64,000 bases of DNA from Pseudomonas graminis (GTDB lineage Bacteria > Pseudomonadota > Gammaproteobacteria > Pseudomonadales > Pseudomonadaceae). The position numbers and the translations under genes are program-made. Positions 35,353-43,166 of this stretch are shown here, in pieces. Location of the stretch: contig NZ_MTSB01000004.1 of NCBI RefSeq assembly GCF_002093745.1, positions 124,001 to 188,000 on the forward strand, read 5' to 3'. The notes under the pieces are model-generated. The model saw only the letters and a program-made list of their open reading frames with translations. It had not been told where the DNA came from and did no database searches. Position 1 is the first letter of the stretch. Every line of letters starts with the position of its first letter.

Positions 35353-35898
35353 TCAATGCGACGCACGCGGTTTGATCCGGACTGCATCGGTCCCGCTCTC
35401 AGGTGACGTATCGACATCACCTTTCGCATCGATACAGGCATGCGTTTCTGGCCACTGAGGATTGATCTGCGGCGCAAAGACGTCAACCACCGCCCCTGCC
35501 GCCTCGGCCTTGCCTGCAAGATCAGGGTCAGCCAGCAACACCTCTAGCCGCTGCGGGTCCAGCGTTCCGTCGGGCCGCAGAATGCCGAGGCGGGAAAAGT
35601 CGATTGCGCGTGCGCCAGCCCCTGCGTCGGCAGCGAACCCGCCGCCCACGTTCTCGCTGCCGGTCATCAACATGCCGCCGTGGCTGGTCGGGCTGCCGAG
35701 GTGAGCCATCGGGCGACCGTTGAGCAGGATCGATGGAAAGCCGGCGACAATGACCGCTCCGCAGGCGCAGAGGTCTCCAACCCGTGCTGCATTCAGGGCG
35801 TTGATCAGGACATCGCCTGAAGCCGTGGCGACCGGCGTAATGCCGTGGCCGGGAAGCGGGCAGGCATGCTGGTCGCCGAGCCGTGCAGAGGAAATCAT
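35353..35898 (-). CDS. PAAR-domain protein (type VI secretion spike tip)
   Basis: This 181-residue protein has an N-terminal PAAR domain (residues 1-95): ARLGDQHACPLPGHGITPVA, GLCACG-like metal-site DLCACGAVIVAGFPSILLNG and GSPTSHGGMLMTGSENV. PAAR proteins sharpen the VgrG spike of the type VI secretion system and carry effectors. An 85-residue C-terminal tail (FSRLGILRPDGTLDPQRLEV onward) has no recognisable toxin domain. No VgrG, Hcp or adaptor is adjacent, so it is an orphan that must work with a T6SS elsewhere. AAAGGA precedes the ATG by 7 bases. Confidence 0.85.
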   Translation of the reverse strand: MISSARLGDQHACPLPGHGITPVATASGDVLINALNAARVGDLCACGAVIVAGFPSILLNGRPMAHLGSPTSHGGMLMTGSENVGGGFAADAGAGARAIDFSRLGILRPDGTLDPQRLEVLLADPDLAGKAEAAGAVVDVFAPQINPQWPETHACIDAKGDVDTSPESGTDAVRIKPRASH

Positions 35899-36038
35899 GT
35901 GGGCATCCTTTATTCGTCACACCATGCCGGCTGAAGCCGGGGGGTGACAAAACTAAAGGAGAGGCCCGCTATGGTCTGTCAGACCCTTCCGAGTTTTATC
36001 GACGAAACCTTACGAAGGTTGCCGGTCGCAAGCTGGTG

Positions 36039-36923
36039 TCACTCGCCAGCAAAGGGCACCAGCGAGTCCAGCAACCAGGCACCCGCCGGGCCCAGGCTGC
36101 GCTGGAACGACCAGATGATGTCCACTGCCGAGCGACGCGGCCATCCAGAAACCTGCAGTTCCTTCAGCAGGCCGCCGGAATAGCGCGACACCAGCCAGCG
36201 CGGCAACGCCGACCAGCCGAAACCAAAAGCGGCCATGTCCATCAACAGCAGGTAATTGGGCGCCGACCAGTGACGATGGCCGCTGGTGGGCAGGTCATCT
36301 GTGGGGATGCTGTGCTCCACCAGGGTATTGAGGCGCAATGCGCGATAACGGGCCAGTTGCTGATAATCGACCCTCTCCAGCGCGGCGAGCGGATGCGTGT
36401 GCGAAACGAACAGGCCGAAATCGGCACTTTCAGTGATGGTTGCATGGCCGATTTCAGGCGGATAGCTGGCCTGCGCCGACAGCAGCCCCAGCGATGCCCT
36501 GCCGGATTGCACCAGGCTGATCGCATCACCGTGCTCGGCGAATACGCACTCCATTTCCAGCTCCGGGAAGCGCTGGTCCAGCTCAGTCATCAGCCGCTCG
36601 AAATCCGCAAACTGATTGGCATCGGACAGCACCAGTGTCAGCCGCGGCTCGACACCGGCCGACAGCCTCGCAGCCGCACGGCGCAGCCGGTCTGAAGCAC
36701 ACAGCAGGTCATCGACCCGGCCGAGCATGACCCTGCCGGCTTCAGTAAGGACCGGTTGTCGCGAAGAGCGGTCGAACAATTCCAGCCCCAGATCGATTTC
36801 CAGCCGGGAGATCGCCTCACTGATGGTCGACTGACTCTTGCCCAGACGGCGCGCGGCAGCACTGAATGAACCCAATGCTGCGATCTGGGCAAACGCTTCA
36901 AGCGCTTCGGGTGAATAACTCAT
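36039..36923 (-). CDS. LysR-family transcriptional regulator
   Basis: This 294-residue LysR regulator has a helix-turn-helix at residues 3-62 (LEAFAQIAALGSFSAAARRL; SQSTISEAISRLEIDLGLEL) and a substrate-binding-like effector domain (LVLSDANQFADFERLMTELD; GLLSAQASYPPEI). It is divergent from a PACE-family efflux pump, the usual genomic partner of LysR regulators in this family, and probably controls that pump. The inducer is unknown. The plus-strand reading frame covering the same bases is a shadow. Confidence 0.92.
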   Translation of the reverse strand: MSYSPEALEAFAQIAALGSFSAAARRLGKSQSTISEAISRLEIDLGLELFDRSSRQPVLTEAGRVMLGRVDDLLCASDRLRRAAARLSAGVEPRLTLVLSDANQFADFERLMTELDQRFPELEMECVFAEHGDAISLVQSGRASLGLLSAQASYPPEIGHATITESADFGLFVSHTHPLAALERVDYQQLARYRALRLNTLVEHSIPTDDLPTSGHRHWSAPNYLLLMDMAAFGFGWSALPRWLVSRYSGGLLKELQVSGWPRRSAVDIIWSFQRSLGPAGAWLLDSLVPFAGE

Positions 36924-37022
36924 GACAGCCTCTTATCGGCTTTACCGATGGTAACGATTTTCAGATTAACGCAAACACCGATGACAATGCTGCCACGTTT
37001 GAGCCTCAAGGACAGTCTGATC

Positions 37023-37505
37023 ATGAGTCACGGTCACCAACACACGGAATATCGGCCCGCCGTCCCCCATAAATCCATCCGTGAACGCGCGCTGCATGCC
37101 ACTCTCTTCGAAATCGGCGGCGTGATACTGGTTGCGCCGTTGCTCGCCTGGCTGATGGGTCACTCGCTGGCGATGATGGGCATCATGACGGTGATGATTT
37201 CCACCATCGCCATGCTCTGGAACATGGTCTATAACGCACTGTTCGACCGGCTGCGCGACAGGTATGGATTCACCATGAACCTGAGCATTCGCCTCCTGCA
37301 CGCAGCAGGCTTCGAAGCCGGCCTCATCCTGGCCGTCGTGCCGCTGGCCGCGTGGTGGCTGACGATCAGCCTGATGGCGGCATTCTGGCTGGATATCGGC
37401 CTGCTGCTGATGTTCCTGCCGTACACCCTGCTGTTCAATTGGGCCTACGACACGCTGCGCGAACGGCTGGTGGCGAGGCGGTTGGCCAAATGTGAGGCGC
37501 TTTGA
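37023..37505 (+). CDS. PACE-family efflux transporter (AceI-like)
   Basis: This 160-residue inner-membrane protein has four transmembrane helices formed by a duplicated BTP domain. The two related segments are SIRERALHATLFEIGGVILV and LSIRLLHAAGFEAGLILAVV; each is followed by WNMVYNALFDRLRDRY or FNWAYDTLRERL. PACE proteins export biocides such as chlorhexidine and natural polyamines by proton exchange. The start MSHGHQHTEYRP at 37023 has AAGGA about 11 bases upstream; the frame continues upstream without support. It is divergent from its probable LysR regulator. Confidence 0.9.
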   Translation: MSHGHQHTEYRPAVPHKSIRERALHATLFEIGGVILVAPLLAWLMGHSLAMMGIMTVMISTIAMLWNMVYNALFDRLRDRYGFTMNLSIRLLHAAGFEAGLILAVVPLAAWWLTISLMAAFWLDIGLLLMFLPYTLLFNWAYDTLRERLVARRLAKCEAL

Positions 37506-37629
37506 ATACCGTGATCAGCGCCTCCAGGCATCCGCCCTTTTGATGCATGGCATCAACCCTGTTCACTGGATTATCCAGCCATTCCAAGGGCACACTGTCC
37601 GTCACTGACCACGACAAGGACTCGCGCCC

Positions 37630-38463
37630 ATGACCACTGAAATACTCAAACTGGCCGCGTTCAGCGATGGGGACCGGGGCGGTAACCCGGCGGGGGTATG
37701 GACAGGTGCGTTGTTGCCTGACGATGTCGTCATGCAGCAGATGGCCGCCGACGTCGGGTTTTCCGAAACCGTCTTTGCCGCGCCCGTAGAAGGCGGTTGG
37801 CGGGTGCGTTATTTCTCGCCGCTGGCCGAAGTACCTTTCTGTGGTCATGCGACCATCGCGCTGGGTGCGGCTCTGGCGGCGCAGCATGGCGACGGCGTGT
37901 TCAGTCTGACGCTCAATCAGGCGCAAATCACTGTTGAGGGCCATGCCCAAGGCGCCCTGACGTCAGCGGCGCTGCAATCGCCGCCGACCTTCAGCAAGCC
38001 GATCAGCGCGCAGTTGCTGGAAGAAAGCCTGGCCTTGTTCGGCTACACGCACGGCGATCTGGATGAGCGCATCGCACCCGCGTATATCAATGGCGGTGCC
38101 GGGCATTTGCTTCTGGCGCTGAACAGCCGCGCCGCGCTCAAGGCCATGCATTACGACCAACAGGCTGGACGCGAGGTGATGGTGCGTGAGGGTTGGGCGA
38201 CCATTTTGCTGGTCTGGGCCGAGAGCGATCAGATGTTTCATACCCGCAATCCGTTCGCGTTCGGTGGGGTTTACGAAGATCCGGCCACCGGTGCCGCTAC
38301 CGCAGCATTGGGCGGCTATCTGCGCGATATCGGCTGGCCGCACGGCGGCTCGATTGATCTTCTGCAAGGCGAAGATATGGGCAGCCCATCACGCCTGCGC
38401 GCCGAAATCCCCGAGCAACCCGGCAGTTCGATCCGTGTTTCGGGGATGGCACGACGTCTGTAG
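37630..38463 (+). CDS. PhzF-family isomerase/epimerase-like protein
   Basis: This 277-residue PhzF superfamily protein has the diaminopimelate-epimerase fold with two similar lobes. The catalytic Glu lies in VGFSETVFA (about residue 46). PFCGHATIALG (about 72-82) and DPATGAATAALGGYLRD are the typical turn motifs. PhzF itself isomerises a phenazine precursor, but no other phenazine genes are present, so this is one of the many PhzF-like proteins of unknown substrate. It is convergent with the MFS gene, whose stop lies 6 bases away. Confidence 0.88.
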   Translation: MTTEILKLAAFSDGDRGGNPAGVWTGALLPDDVVMQQMAADVGFSETVFAAPVEGGWRVRYFSPLAEVPFCGHATIALGAALAAQHGDGVFSLTLNQAQITVEGHAQGALTSAALQSPPTFSKPISAQLLEESLALFGYTHGDLDERIAPAYINGGAGHLLLALNSRAALKAMHYDQQAGREVMVREGWATILLVWAESDQMFHTRNPFAFGGVYEDPATGAATAALGGYLRDIGWPHGGSIDLLQGEDMGSPSRLRAEIPEQPGSSIRVSGMARRL

Positions 38464-38469
38464 CGCCTA

Positions 38470-39621
38470 TCAGGTCCTGAGCTTGCTGCCGCCAATGGCC
38501 ACACCCAGCAGCATCACAGCGACAATCATGAACGCCAGTTCAAGGCTGCTGACATGAGCGATGAAGCCGATGGCCGCAGGCCCGATCAGAATCCCGGCGT
38601 AACCGACGGTGGTAATCGCCGGGATAGCCACGCTTTCCGGCATGGTTTTCTGCCGTCCGACCGCGCTGTAACAGACCGGCACGATGTTCGAGCAGCCCGC
38701 CCCGACCAACGCGTAGCCCAGCAACGCTGCCTGCCAGGCGGGAATCAGCGTGGCAACGGCCAGTCCGGCCGCCGCACACAAGCCGCCCAGAATAATGACC
38801 CGGTTGGAACCGACCCGCTTGACGACGGCGTCGCCAAACAGTCGTCCGAGGGTCATGGTTGCGGCAAACACGGCGTAACCCAGGCCCGCATAGGAAGCTT
38901 CGACGCCGCGCAGTGACGTCAGGAACACCGCGCTCCAGTCAAGCATTGCACCCTCGGCCAGAAACACGGTAAAGCACAGCAACCCGATGAACAGCACCAC
39001 GCCACGCGGAATTGCAAACGCCGGCCCGTCGGAGGGGCTGCCGTAGGGCAACAGATTGGGGGCTGCCTTGGCCAGCGCAATCAGTGTCAGGACCACCACA
39101 ATCAGCATCGCAACGAACGGCGAGATGCCGAGACTGAGCAGGCCCGCGACACCGGCAGCCCCGACGATGCCGCCAAGACTGAACAGGCCGTGAAACCCCG
39201 ACATCATGGTCTTGCCGCTGGCACGCTCGACGATCACCGCCTGGACGTTCGCGGTGCAATCCACCCCTCCCATGCTCGCACCGAACAGAAACAGCGTCGC
39301 GATAAGCAGCGGCAGGCTGGAGACCGTCGCCAGCAGCGGCAGGCACAGGCAGATCAGCAGCGTCGAACAGACCAGCAACCTTCGACAGCCGAAGCGTGCC
39401 GCCAACGCACCCGCCAGCGGCATGGAAAGAATCGACCCTACGCCCAGGCACAATAACAAGAGACCGAGCGTGCCCTCATCCAGGCCCATGCGCTGTTTGA
39501 CGTAAGGCACCAGCGGCGCCCATGACGCCACGCTGAACCCGGCAATGAAAAACGCGATACGTGTAGAAGACTGTTCCGCCCGAGCCTTGGCATCCTGGGC
39601 CGCGGTGCTGAAAGAGGTCAT
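38470..39621 (-). CDS. MFS transporter
   Basis: This 383-residue major-facilitator transporter has about twelve membrane helices, from the ATG at 39621 with AAGGAG 5 bases upstream. The N-terminal half shows FIAGFSVASWAPLVPYVKQR, GLLLLCLGVGSILSMPLAGA and RFGCRRLLV (the loop 2-3 basic motif). The C-terminal half includes FTVFLAEGAMLDWSAVFLTS, a segment common in sugar/fucose-permease-like and YbjJ-type MFS members. The substrate is unknown. It is transcribed away from the biosynthetic operon and is probably not part of it. Confidence 0.88.
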   Translation of the reverse strand: MTSFSTAAQDAKARAEQSSTRIAFFIAGFSVASWAPLVPYVKQRMGLDEGTLGLLLLCLGVGSILSMPLAGALAARFGCRRLLVCSTLLICLCLPLLATVSSLPLLIATLFLFGASMGGVDCTANVQAVIVERASGKTMMSGFHGLFSLGGIVGAAGVAGLLSLGISPFVAMLIVVVLTLIALAKAAPNLLPYGSPSDGPAFAIPRGVVLFIGLLCFTVFLAEGAMLDWSAVFLTSLRGVEASYAGLGYAVFAATMTLGRLFGDAVVKRVGSNRVIILGGLCAAAGLAVATLIPAWQAALLGYALVGAGCSNIVPVCYSAVGRQKTMPESVAIPAITTVGYAGILIGPAAIGFIAHVSSLELAFMIVAVMLLGVAIGGSKLRT

Positions 39622-39891
39622 GCATGCTCCTTGTCGAGGCGGACCGTGGCATTCCGAAAACTGCACCAGTCCGCCAACTCATTAGTTAAACAAACATATG
39701 ATATGCGATGACTGACTTGGTACGCGACTGCCCATTTGAAATATGAATAATAGTCGTATTCAAACACGGCATAAAGCCAGTAGTTATTGCACAAAATCAA
39801 AAAAACCCTTACAGATCAAAAGTATTCAAGGAACCTTTTTGTCACGTAATACCAAAGCATAATTCAAATAACCTTTCTTTATGATTTTTTG
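39622..39891. other. AT-rich gap upstream of the biosynthetic operon
   Basis: About 270 bases are markedly AT-richer than the flanking genes and carry no supported gene. A plausible -10 element TATGAT is at 39880-39885, placing transcription start near 39891, immediately before the structured leader. No good -35 is seen, so an activator may be needed. The composition shift may mark the edge of an inserted block. Confidence 0.45.
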
Positions 39892-40036
39892 GTCTAGGAC
39901 CTGTTATTGCCACGCCAAAACCGCTGGGGTAGATTCGGTCCCGCACTTAGTTAGTGCGGATAACTTTCGCCAATGACCTCAACTGGGGCAGTTGGCGTAA
40001 CAGGGAAGAACCCGTTGCTCAAGGAGGATTCGTTTT
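39892..40036 (+). ncRNA. Structured 5' leader RNA, riboswitch-like
   Basis: The leader before the 95-residue ORF folds into a closed multi-branch shape. P1 pairs CCTGTTA (39900-39906) with TAACAGG (39998-40004). Inside is a 7-bp hairpin CCGCACT-TAGTT-AGTGCGG (about 39951-39969). TTGGCG (39992-39997) can pair with either CGCCAA copy (39913-39918 or 39968-39973), or its first bases join the CAACTG-GGG-CAGTTG hairpin (39980-39994). The 3' strand of P1 also pairs with CCCGTT downstream (AAC-A-GGG/CCC-GTT). These exclude each other, just before the AAGGAGG ribosome site at 40021. I recognise no known riboswitch class. Confidence 0.5.
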
Positions 40037-40324
40037 ATGAATGCTTGCCCTAAAGAACGCTACCACTCCCCGCTCAACGCATTTCATGAGCATGCTGCAA
40101 GGGTGTTCACCCTGCCCGGAATCAGTCAGAACAATAAAAACGTCCTGCGTTCCCGCTTTTTCAACTTCAACCCGCTCGACCTCCCTCCTCACGCCCTGAT
40201 GCGCAACCCGTTCGGTCGGTTGCCGCTGGAAACGACAAATGCCCCTGACGCAATGACGTCAGTCACGGGCTTGCCTGTACTGAGCAACAGCAGCCCCGGC
40301 TGCCTGAGTGCCCTGCTTCATTAG
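40037..40324 (+). CDS. Orphan 95-residue protein at the head of the cluster
   Basis: I do not recognise this protein. It has an excellent ribosome site, AAGGAGG, 9 bases before the ATG, and lies directly after the structured leader. The N-terminal half is basic and aromatic (KERYHSPLNAFHEHAARVFT; NKNVLRSRFFNFNPLDLPPH), the C-terminal third small and polar (TSVTGLPVLSNSSPGCLSAL). No signal peptide or membrane helix is seen. It contains only two cysteines. It could be a leader or regulatory peptide, a small enzyme partner, or a precursor peptide. A hairpin GTGCCCT/AGGGCAC (about 40309-40331) spans its stop codon. Coding status rests on the ribosome site and position. Confidence 0.55.
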   Translation: MNACPKERYHSPLNAFHEHAARVFTLPGISQNNKNVLRSRFFNFNPLDLPPHALMRNPFGRLPLETTNAPDAMTSVTGLPVLSNSSPGCLSALLH

Positions 40325-40434
40325 GGCACGGCTGCCTGATCTACCGACTTACGACGAACGCTGAATGCATTCGGATTGCCCACCGGCAGCCCGGAAAGGG
40401 ATGCGTGTACGCGCGCGTTCGTGTTTTCGACTGC

Positions 40435-40463
40435 CACTGTTTTCAATGCACTGCTTTTCAATG
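40435..40463. repeat. Tandem 14/15-bp repeat before the dehydrogenase gene
   Basis: CACTGTTTTCAATG (40435-40448) is followed directly by CACTGCTTTTCAATG (40449-40463), identical but for one inserted C. It lies 34-62 bases upstream of the first enzyme gene and could be a regulator-binding direct repeat. Confidence 0.5.
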
Positions 40464-40496
40464 AAAACCACCTGACTTTTCAAGACGGAGATGAAG

Positions 40497-41516
40497 ATGA
40501 CTGGACTCAAAGTTGGTATCGTTGGCCTCGGCGCACAGATGCAGGAAAATCTGCTGCCCACGCTTCTGCAAATGCCGGACATTCGTATCGTTGCGGTCTG
40601 CGACAGCGACCGCGTCAGGGCCGAGCAGATCAACCGTTTCGTCTCGAATGTGACGATCACGGACAATTTCGACGAGATGCTTGCCGCCGTTGAACTGGAT
40701 GCCGTTGTCATGGCCTGCCCGCCTCAGGCTCACCGCGACCTGTCTTTCAAGGCGATGGCCAAAGGGGTGCATGTCTTTGTCGAGAAGCCACCCTGCTTCA
40801 CCCTCGCCGAACTGGAGGAACTGATCGATGCCAGTCATCGCTCGAAGGTGATCACCGGCGTCGGCATGAACTTCAAATTTGCCAAACCCATGCAACAATT
40901 GCGGCAGATGACCAGCGCCGAGCAATTCGGCAAGATCGTGCATATCCAGCTCAACCACTACGCCAGCAAGCCCACCTCGCCACTCTGGGGCCTCGACTCG
41001 ACGTTGAGATCGTTTCTGCTTGCGCAAGCCATTCACACCATCGACCTGGGCGTCACGTTCGGCGGCGGTGAATTGCGCGATATCGAGTCACGCGTGCAGC
41101 GTCATGGCGATTCACTGCTGGTCAGTCTGGAACTGCAGTTCACCACCGGCGCCAGCGTCAGCCTGCTCAGCGGAACCATGTTCCCCTACTTCGAATTCGA
41201 CATGAAGATTGTCAGCTCCAACTCAATGATGGTCGAGCTCAACAATCTGTGGAACATCACCATGCACGAGCCGGAACACGGCACCAGCGCCACCGGTCCG
41301 GGCAAACGCTGGAGAGGCGCATGGCAGCCAGGGCCGCTCGACTCCGGTTACGAGCGCAGCGGCTATTTCGGCGAGCTGGAAAAGTTCTTCCACGCCATTC
41401 GCACCAACACCGCTTATGAAGCCAGCTTCGAAAGCCTGCGTCCTACCTACGAAGTCATCGAAAGCATCTGCAATGCAGACGCCGTCGCTCGACCAGACCT
41501 TGCCCTGAGCGCCTGA
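40497..41516 (+). CDS. Gfo/Idh/MocA-family NAD(P)-dependent dehydrogenase
   Basis: This 339-residue sugar or cyclitol dehydrogenase starts at the ATG 40497, with GGAG 6 bases upstream; the ATG at 40491 is too close to that site. The N-terminal Rossmann fold has VGIVGLGAQMQENLLPTL, VAVCDSDRVRAEQI and the family EKP motif in HVFVEKPPCFTLAELEELID. The substrate domain carries the active-site His in LAQAIHTIDLGVTFGGG. Relatives oxidise a ring hydroxyl to a ketone; NtdC of Bacillus does so at C3 of glucose-6-phosphate. The adjacent DegT aminotransferase would then aminate the ketone. It heads the compact enzyme operon. Confidence 0.9.
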   Translation: MTGLKVGIVGLGAQMQENLLPTLLQMPDIRIVAVCDSDRVRAEQINRFVSNVTITDNFDEMLAAVELDAVVMACPPQAHRDLSFKAMAKGVHVFVEKPPCFTLAELEELIDASHRSKVITGVGMNFKFAKPMQQLRQMTSAEQFGKIVHIQLNHYASKPTSPLWGLDSTLRSFLLAQAIHTIDLGVTFGGGELRDIESRVQRHGDSLLVSLELQFTTGASVSLLSGTMFPYFEFDMKIVSSNSMMVELNNLWNITMHEPEHGTSATGPGKRWRGAWQPGPLDSGYERSGYFGELEKFFHAIRTNTAYEASFESLRPTYEVIESICNADAVARPDLALSA

Positions 41517-41553
41517 CCGTACGCCAACCTATGCCTGTTTCTGGAGACCGAAC

Positions 41554-42657
41554 ATGACCTTTACCGCCACTGCCCGACCACCTGTGTCTGATAAATATCG
41601 TCCGTCGTATGCCAACGACCTGCTGACCCTGCAACAGACGCTGGACCGCCCGCTGTCGGGCACCAGTGATGTGGTCGGCGAATACGAAAACAAACTCGCC
41701 GCCTGGTTCGAGGCACGGCATGCCATTGCCCTGTCGTCCGGCGGCGCCGCGCTGAGTGTGGCCATTTACGCATCGGGCGTAGGCCCGGGCGACGATGTTC
41801 TGCTGACCCCGAGCTGCCCGCTATGCACGATTTACCCGATCATTGCCGCTGGCGCCAATCCGATCTTCGTCGATACCCGTGCCCACGGATTTGGCGCCGA
41901 CCCTGCGTCGATAAAAGCCCGGATCACGCCACGCACCAAGGCAATCATCGACATCCCGATGTGGGGCTACCCGACGGAAGTCGACGAGCTGCACACGCTG
42001 ACCCGCGAGCTGGACATAAAACTGATTCTGGACCTGGCGCACTCCCACGGCACGACACTCAACGGTCGTCCGCTGTCGCAATTCGGCGATGTGTCCTGCT
42101 TCAGCACCCATGAACGCAAGCCACTGGCAACGGGTGAAGGCGGTTTCATCCTTACCGACGATGACGCGCTGGCGCAACGCTGCCGCGACTACAGCCGTTT
42201 CGGCAACCTGAACGGCAAAGACTTCGGCCTCAACTACAAACTCGCGGCACTGCCCGCAGCCCTCGGCGCCAGCCGCCTGTCTTCGCTGGCCGGTCAGATT
42301 CAGCAGCGCCGGGAGAACGCCGCCTATTTTCTCGGCAAGCTCGACCACAGCAAGGTTCGGGAGAAAAAGATCATCAATGGCGGCCAGCCGAACTATTACT
42401 TCCTCAACCTGGAACTGCACTTCGCCGACAACCGCGCGTTCATTGATTACCTCGACGAAGCCGGTATCCCTTCCGATATCAAGCGCTATGGTTGCAAAGC
42501 CCTTTATGAGTTTCCGGTACTCGCGCACTACCGCAACGAGTGCCCGAATGCCGAGGCATTGCTGGCCGGCATGACCACGATCCCGGTGCATCCGGACATC
42601 ACCCTGGCGGAGCTGGACTACATGGCTGATCGCATCAACCAGTACGGTGCTGCGTAA
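41554..42657 (+). CDS. DegT/DnrJ/EryC1/StrS aminotransferase 1
   Basis: This 367-residue PLP-dependent aminotransferase acts on keto-sugars or keto-cyclitols. The N-terminus carries DRPLSGTSDVVGEYENKLAA and ARHAIALSSGGAALSVAIYA (cofactor phosphate region). The acid that holds the PLP ring is in LILDLAHSHG. The Schiff-base lysine is in FSTHERKPLATGEGGFILTD (about residue 190). RFGNLNGKDFGLNYKLAALP is the usual substrate-loop region. GGAG lies 8 bases before the ATG. It overlaps the Nudix gene by one base. It is a paralogue of the aminotransferase at 43163, the two sharing FSTH-x2-K-x3-TGEGGF. Confidence 0.92.
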   Translation: MTFTATARPPVSDKYRPSYANDLLTLQQTLDRPLSGTSDVVGEYENKLAAWFEARHAIALSSGGAALSVAIYASGVGPGDDVLLTPSCPLCTIYPIIAAGANPIFVDTRAHGFGADPASIKARITPRTKAIIDIPMWGYPTEVDELHTLTRELDIKLILDLAHSHGTTLNGRPLSQFGDVSCFSTHERKPLATGEGGFILTDDDALAQRCRDYSRFGNLNGKDFGLNYKLAALPAALGASRLSSLAGQIQQRRENAAYFLGKLDHSKVREKKIINGGQPNYYFLNLELHFADNRAFIDYLDEAGIPSDIKRYGCKALYEFPVLAHYRNECPNAEALLAGMTTIPVHPDITLAELDYMADRINQYGAA

Positions 42658-43166
42658 TGACTGAACCACTCGATCGCTCACAACTGGATCGGCATTTCAC
42701 CGCGTCCGGATTCGTCTTGAATCCGGACCGGAAGATGCTGCTGCTGCATCACCGCAAGCTGGGCGTCTGGCTGTATCCGGGCGGCCATATCGAACAGGGA
42801 GAAACCCCCGACGTCGCCGTGCTCAGGGAGATTTACGAGGAAACCGGTATCCGTGCCGAGCTGCTCGGCGAGCGCGATGAAGCGCTGGCCGATGTCGACA
42901 CCGATGTCACCGTGCTGCATCAGCCTTACCGGGTGCTGTGCGAATACATCGATGACAAACGCGGCCCGCATTACCACCTGGACCTGATTTACGTGACGGC
43001 GACCCACCTGCGTGCCTGCCCGGACGACAGAGAAGTCGAGCACGCGCGGTTCTTCAGCCAGCAGGAAACGGCCGACCTGAAGATGTTCCCCAACTTCCGG
43101 CGCATGGTGGACCGGGTCTTTGCAGACGATGCGCTGTGGGATCTGGTGGGGATGAAGGTGTCATGA
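42657..43166 (+). CDS. Nudix hydrolase 1
   Basis: This 169-residue Nudix protein has a complete Nudix box, GGHIEQGETPDVAVLREIYE followed by ETGI (about residues 41-65), so it should hydrolyse a nucleoside-diphosphate-linked or other pyrophosphate substrate with Mg2+. The flanks include LLHHRKLGVWLYPG and HYHLDLIYVTATHL. It is wedged between two aminotransferases, with a one-base overlap upstream and a four-base ATGA overlap downstream, so it belongs to the same pathway. It may release a sugar phosphate from a nucleotide sugar. The substrate is unknown. Confidence 0.9.
   Translation: MTEPLDRSQLDRHFTASGFVLNPDRKMLLLHHRKLGVWLYPGGHIEQGETPDVAVLREIYEETGIRAELLGERDEALADVDTDVTVLHQPYRVLCEYIDDKRGPHYHLDLIYVTATHLRACPDDREVEHARFFSQQETADLKMFPNFRRMVDRVFADDALWDLVGMKVS

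Noticed and set aside
35883..36695. Plus-strand open frame of 270 codons opposite the LysR gene
   Set aside because: It is the antisense of a complete LysR regulator and has an implausible composition.
37630..38463. PhzF gene as evidence of phenazine production
   Set aside because: No other phz gene is present; PhzF-like proteins are widespread outside phenazine clusters.
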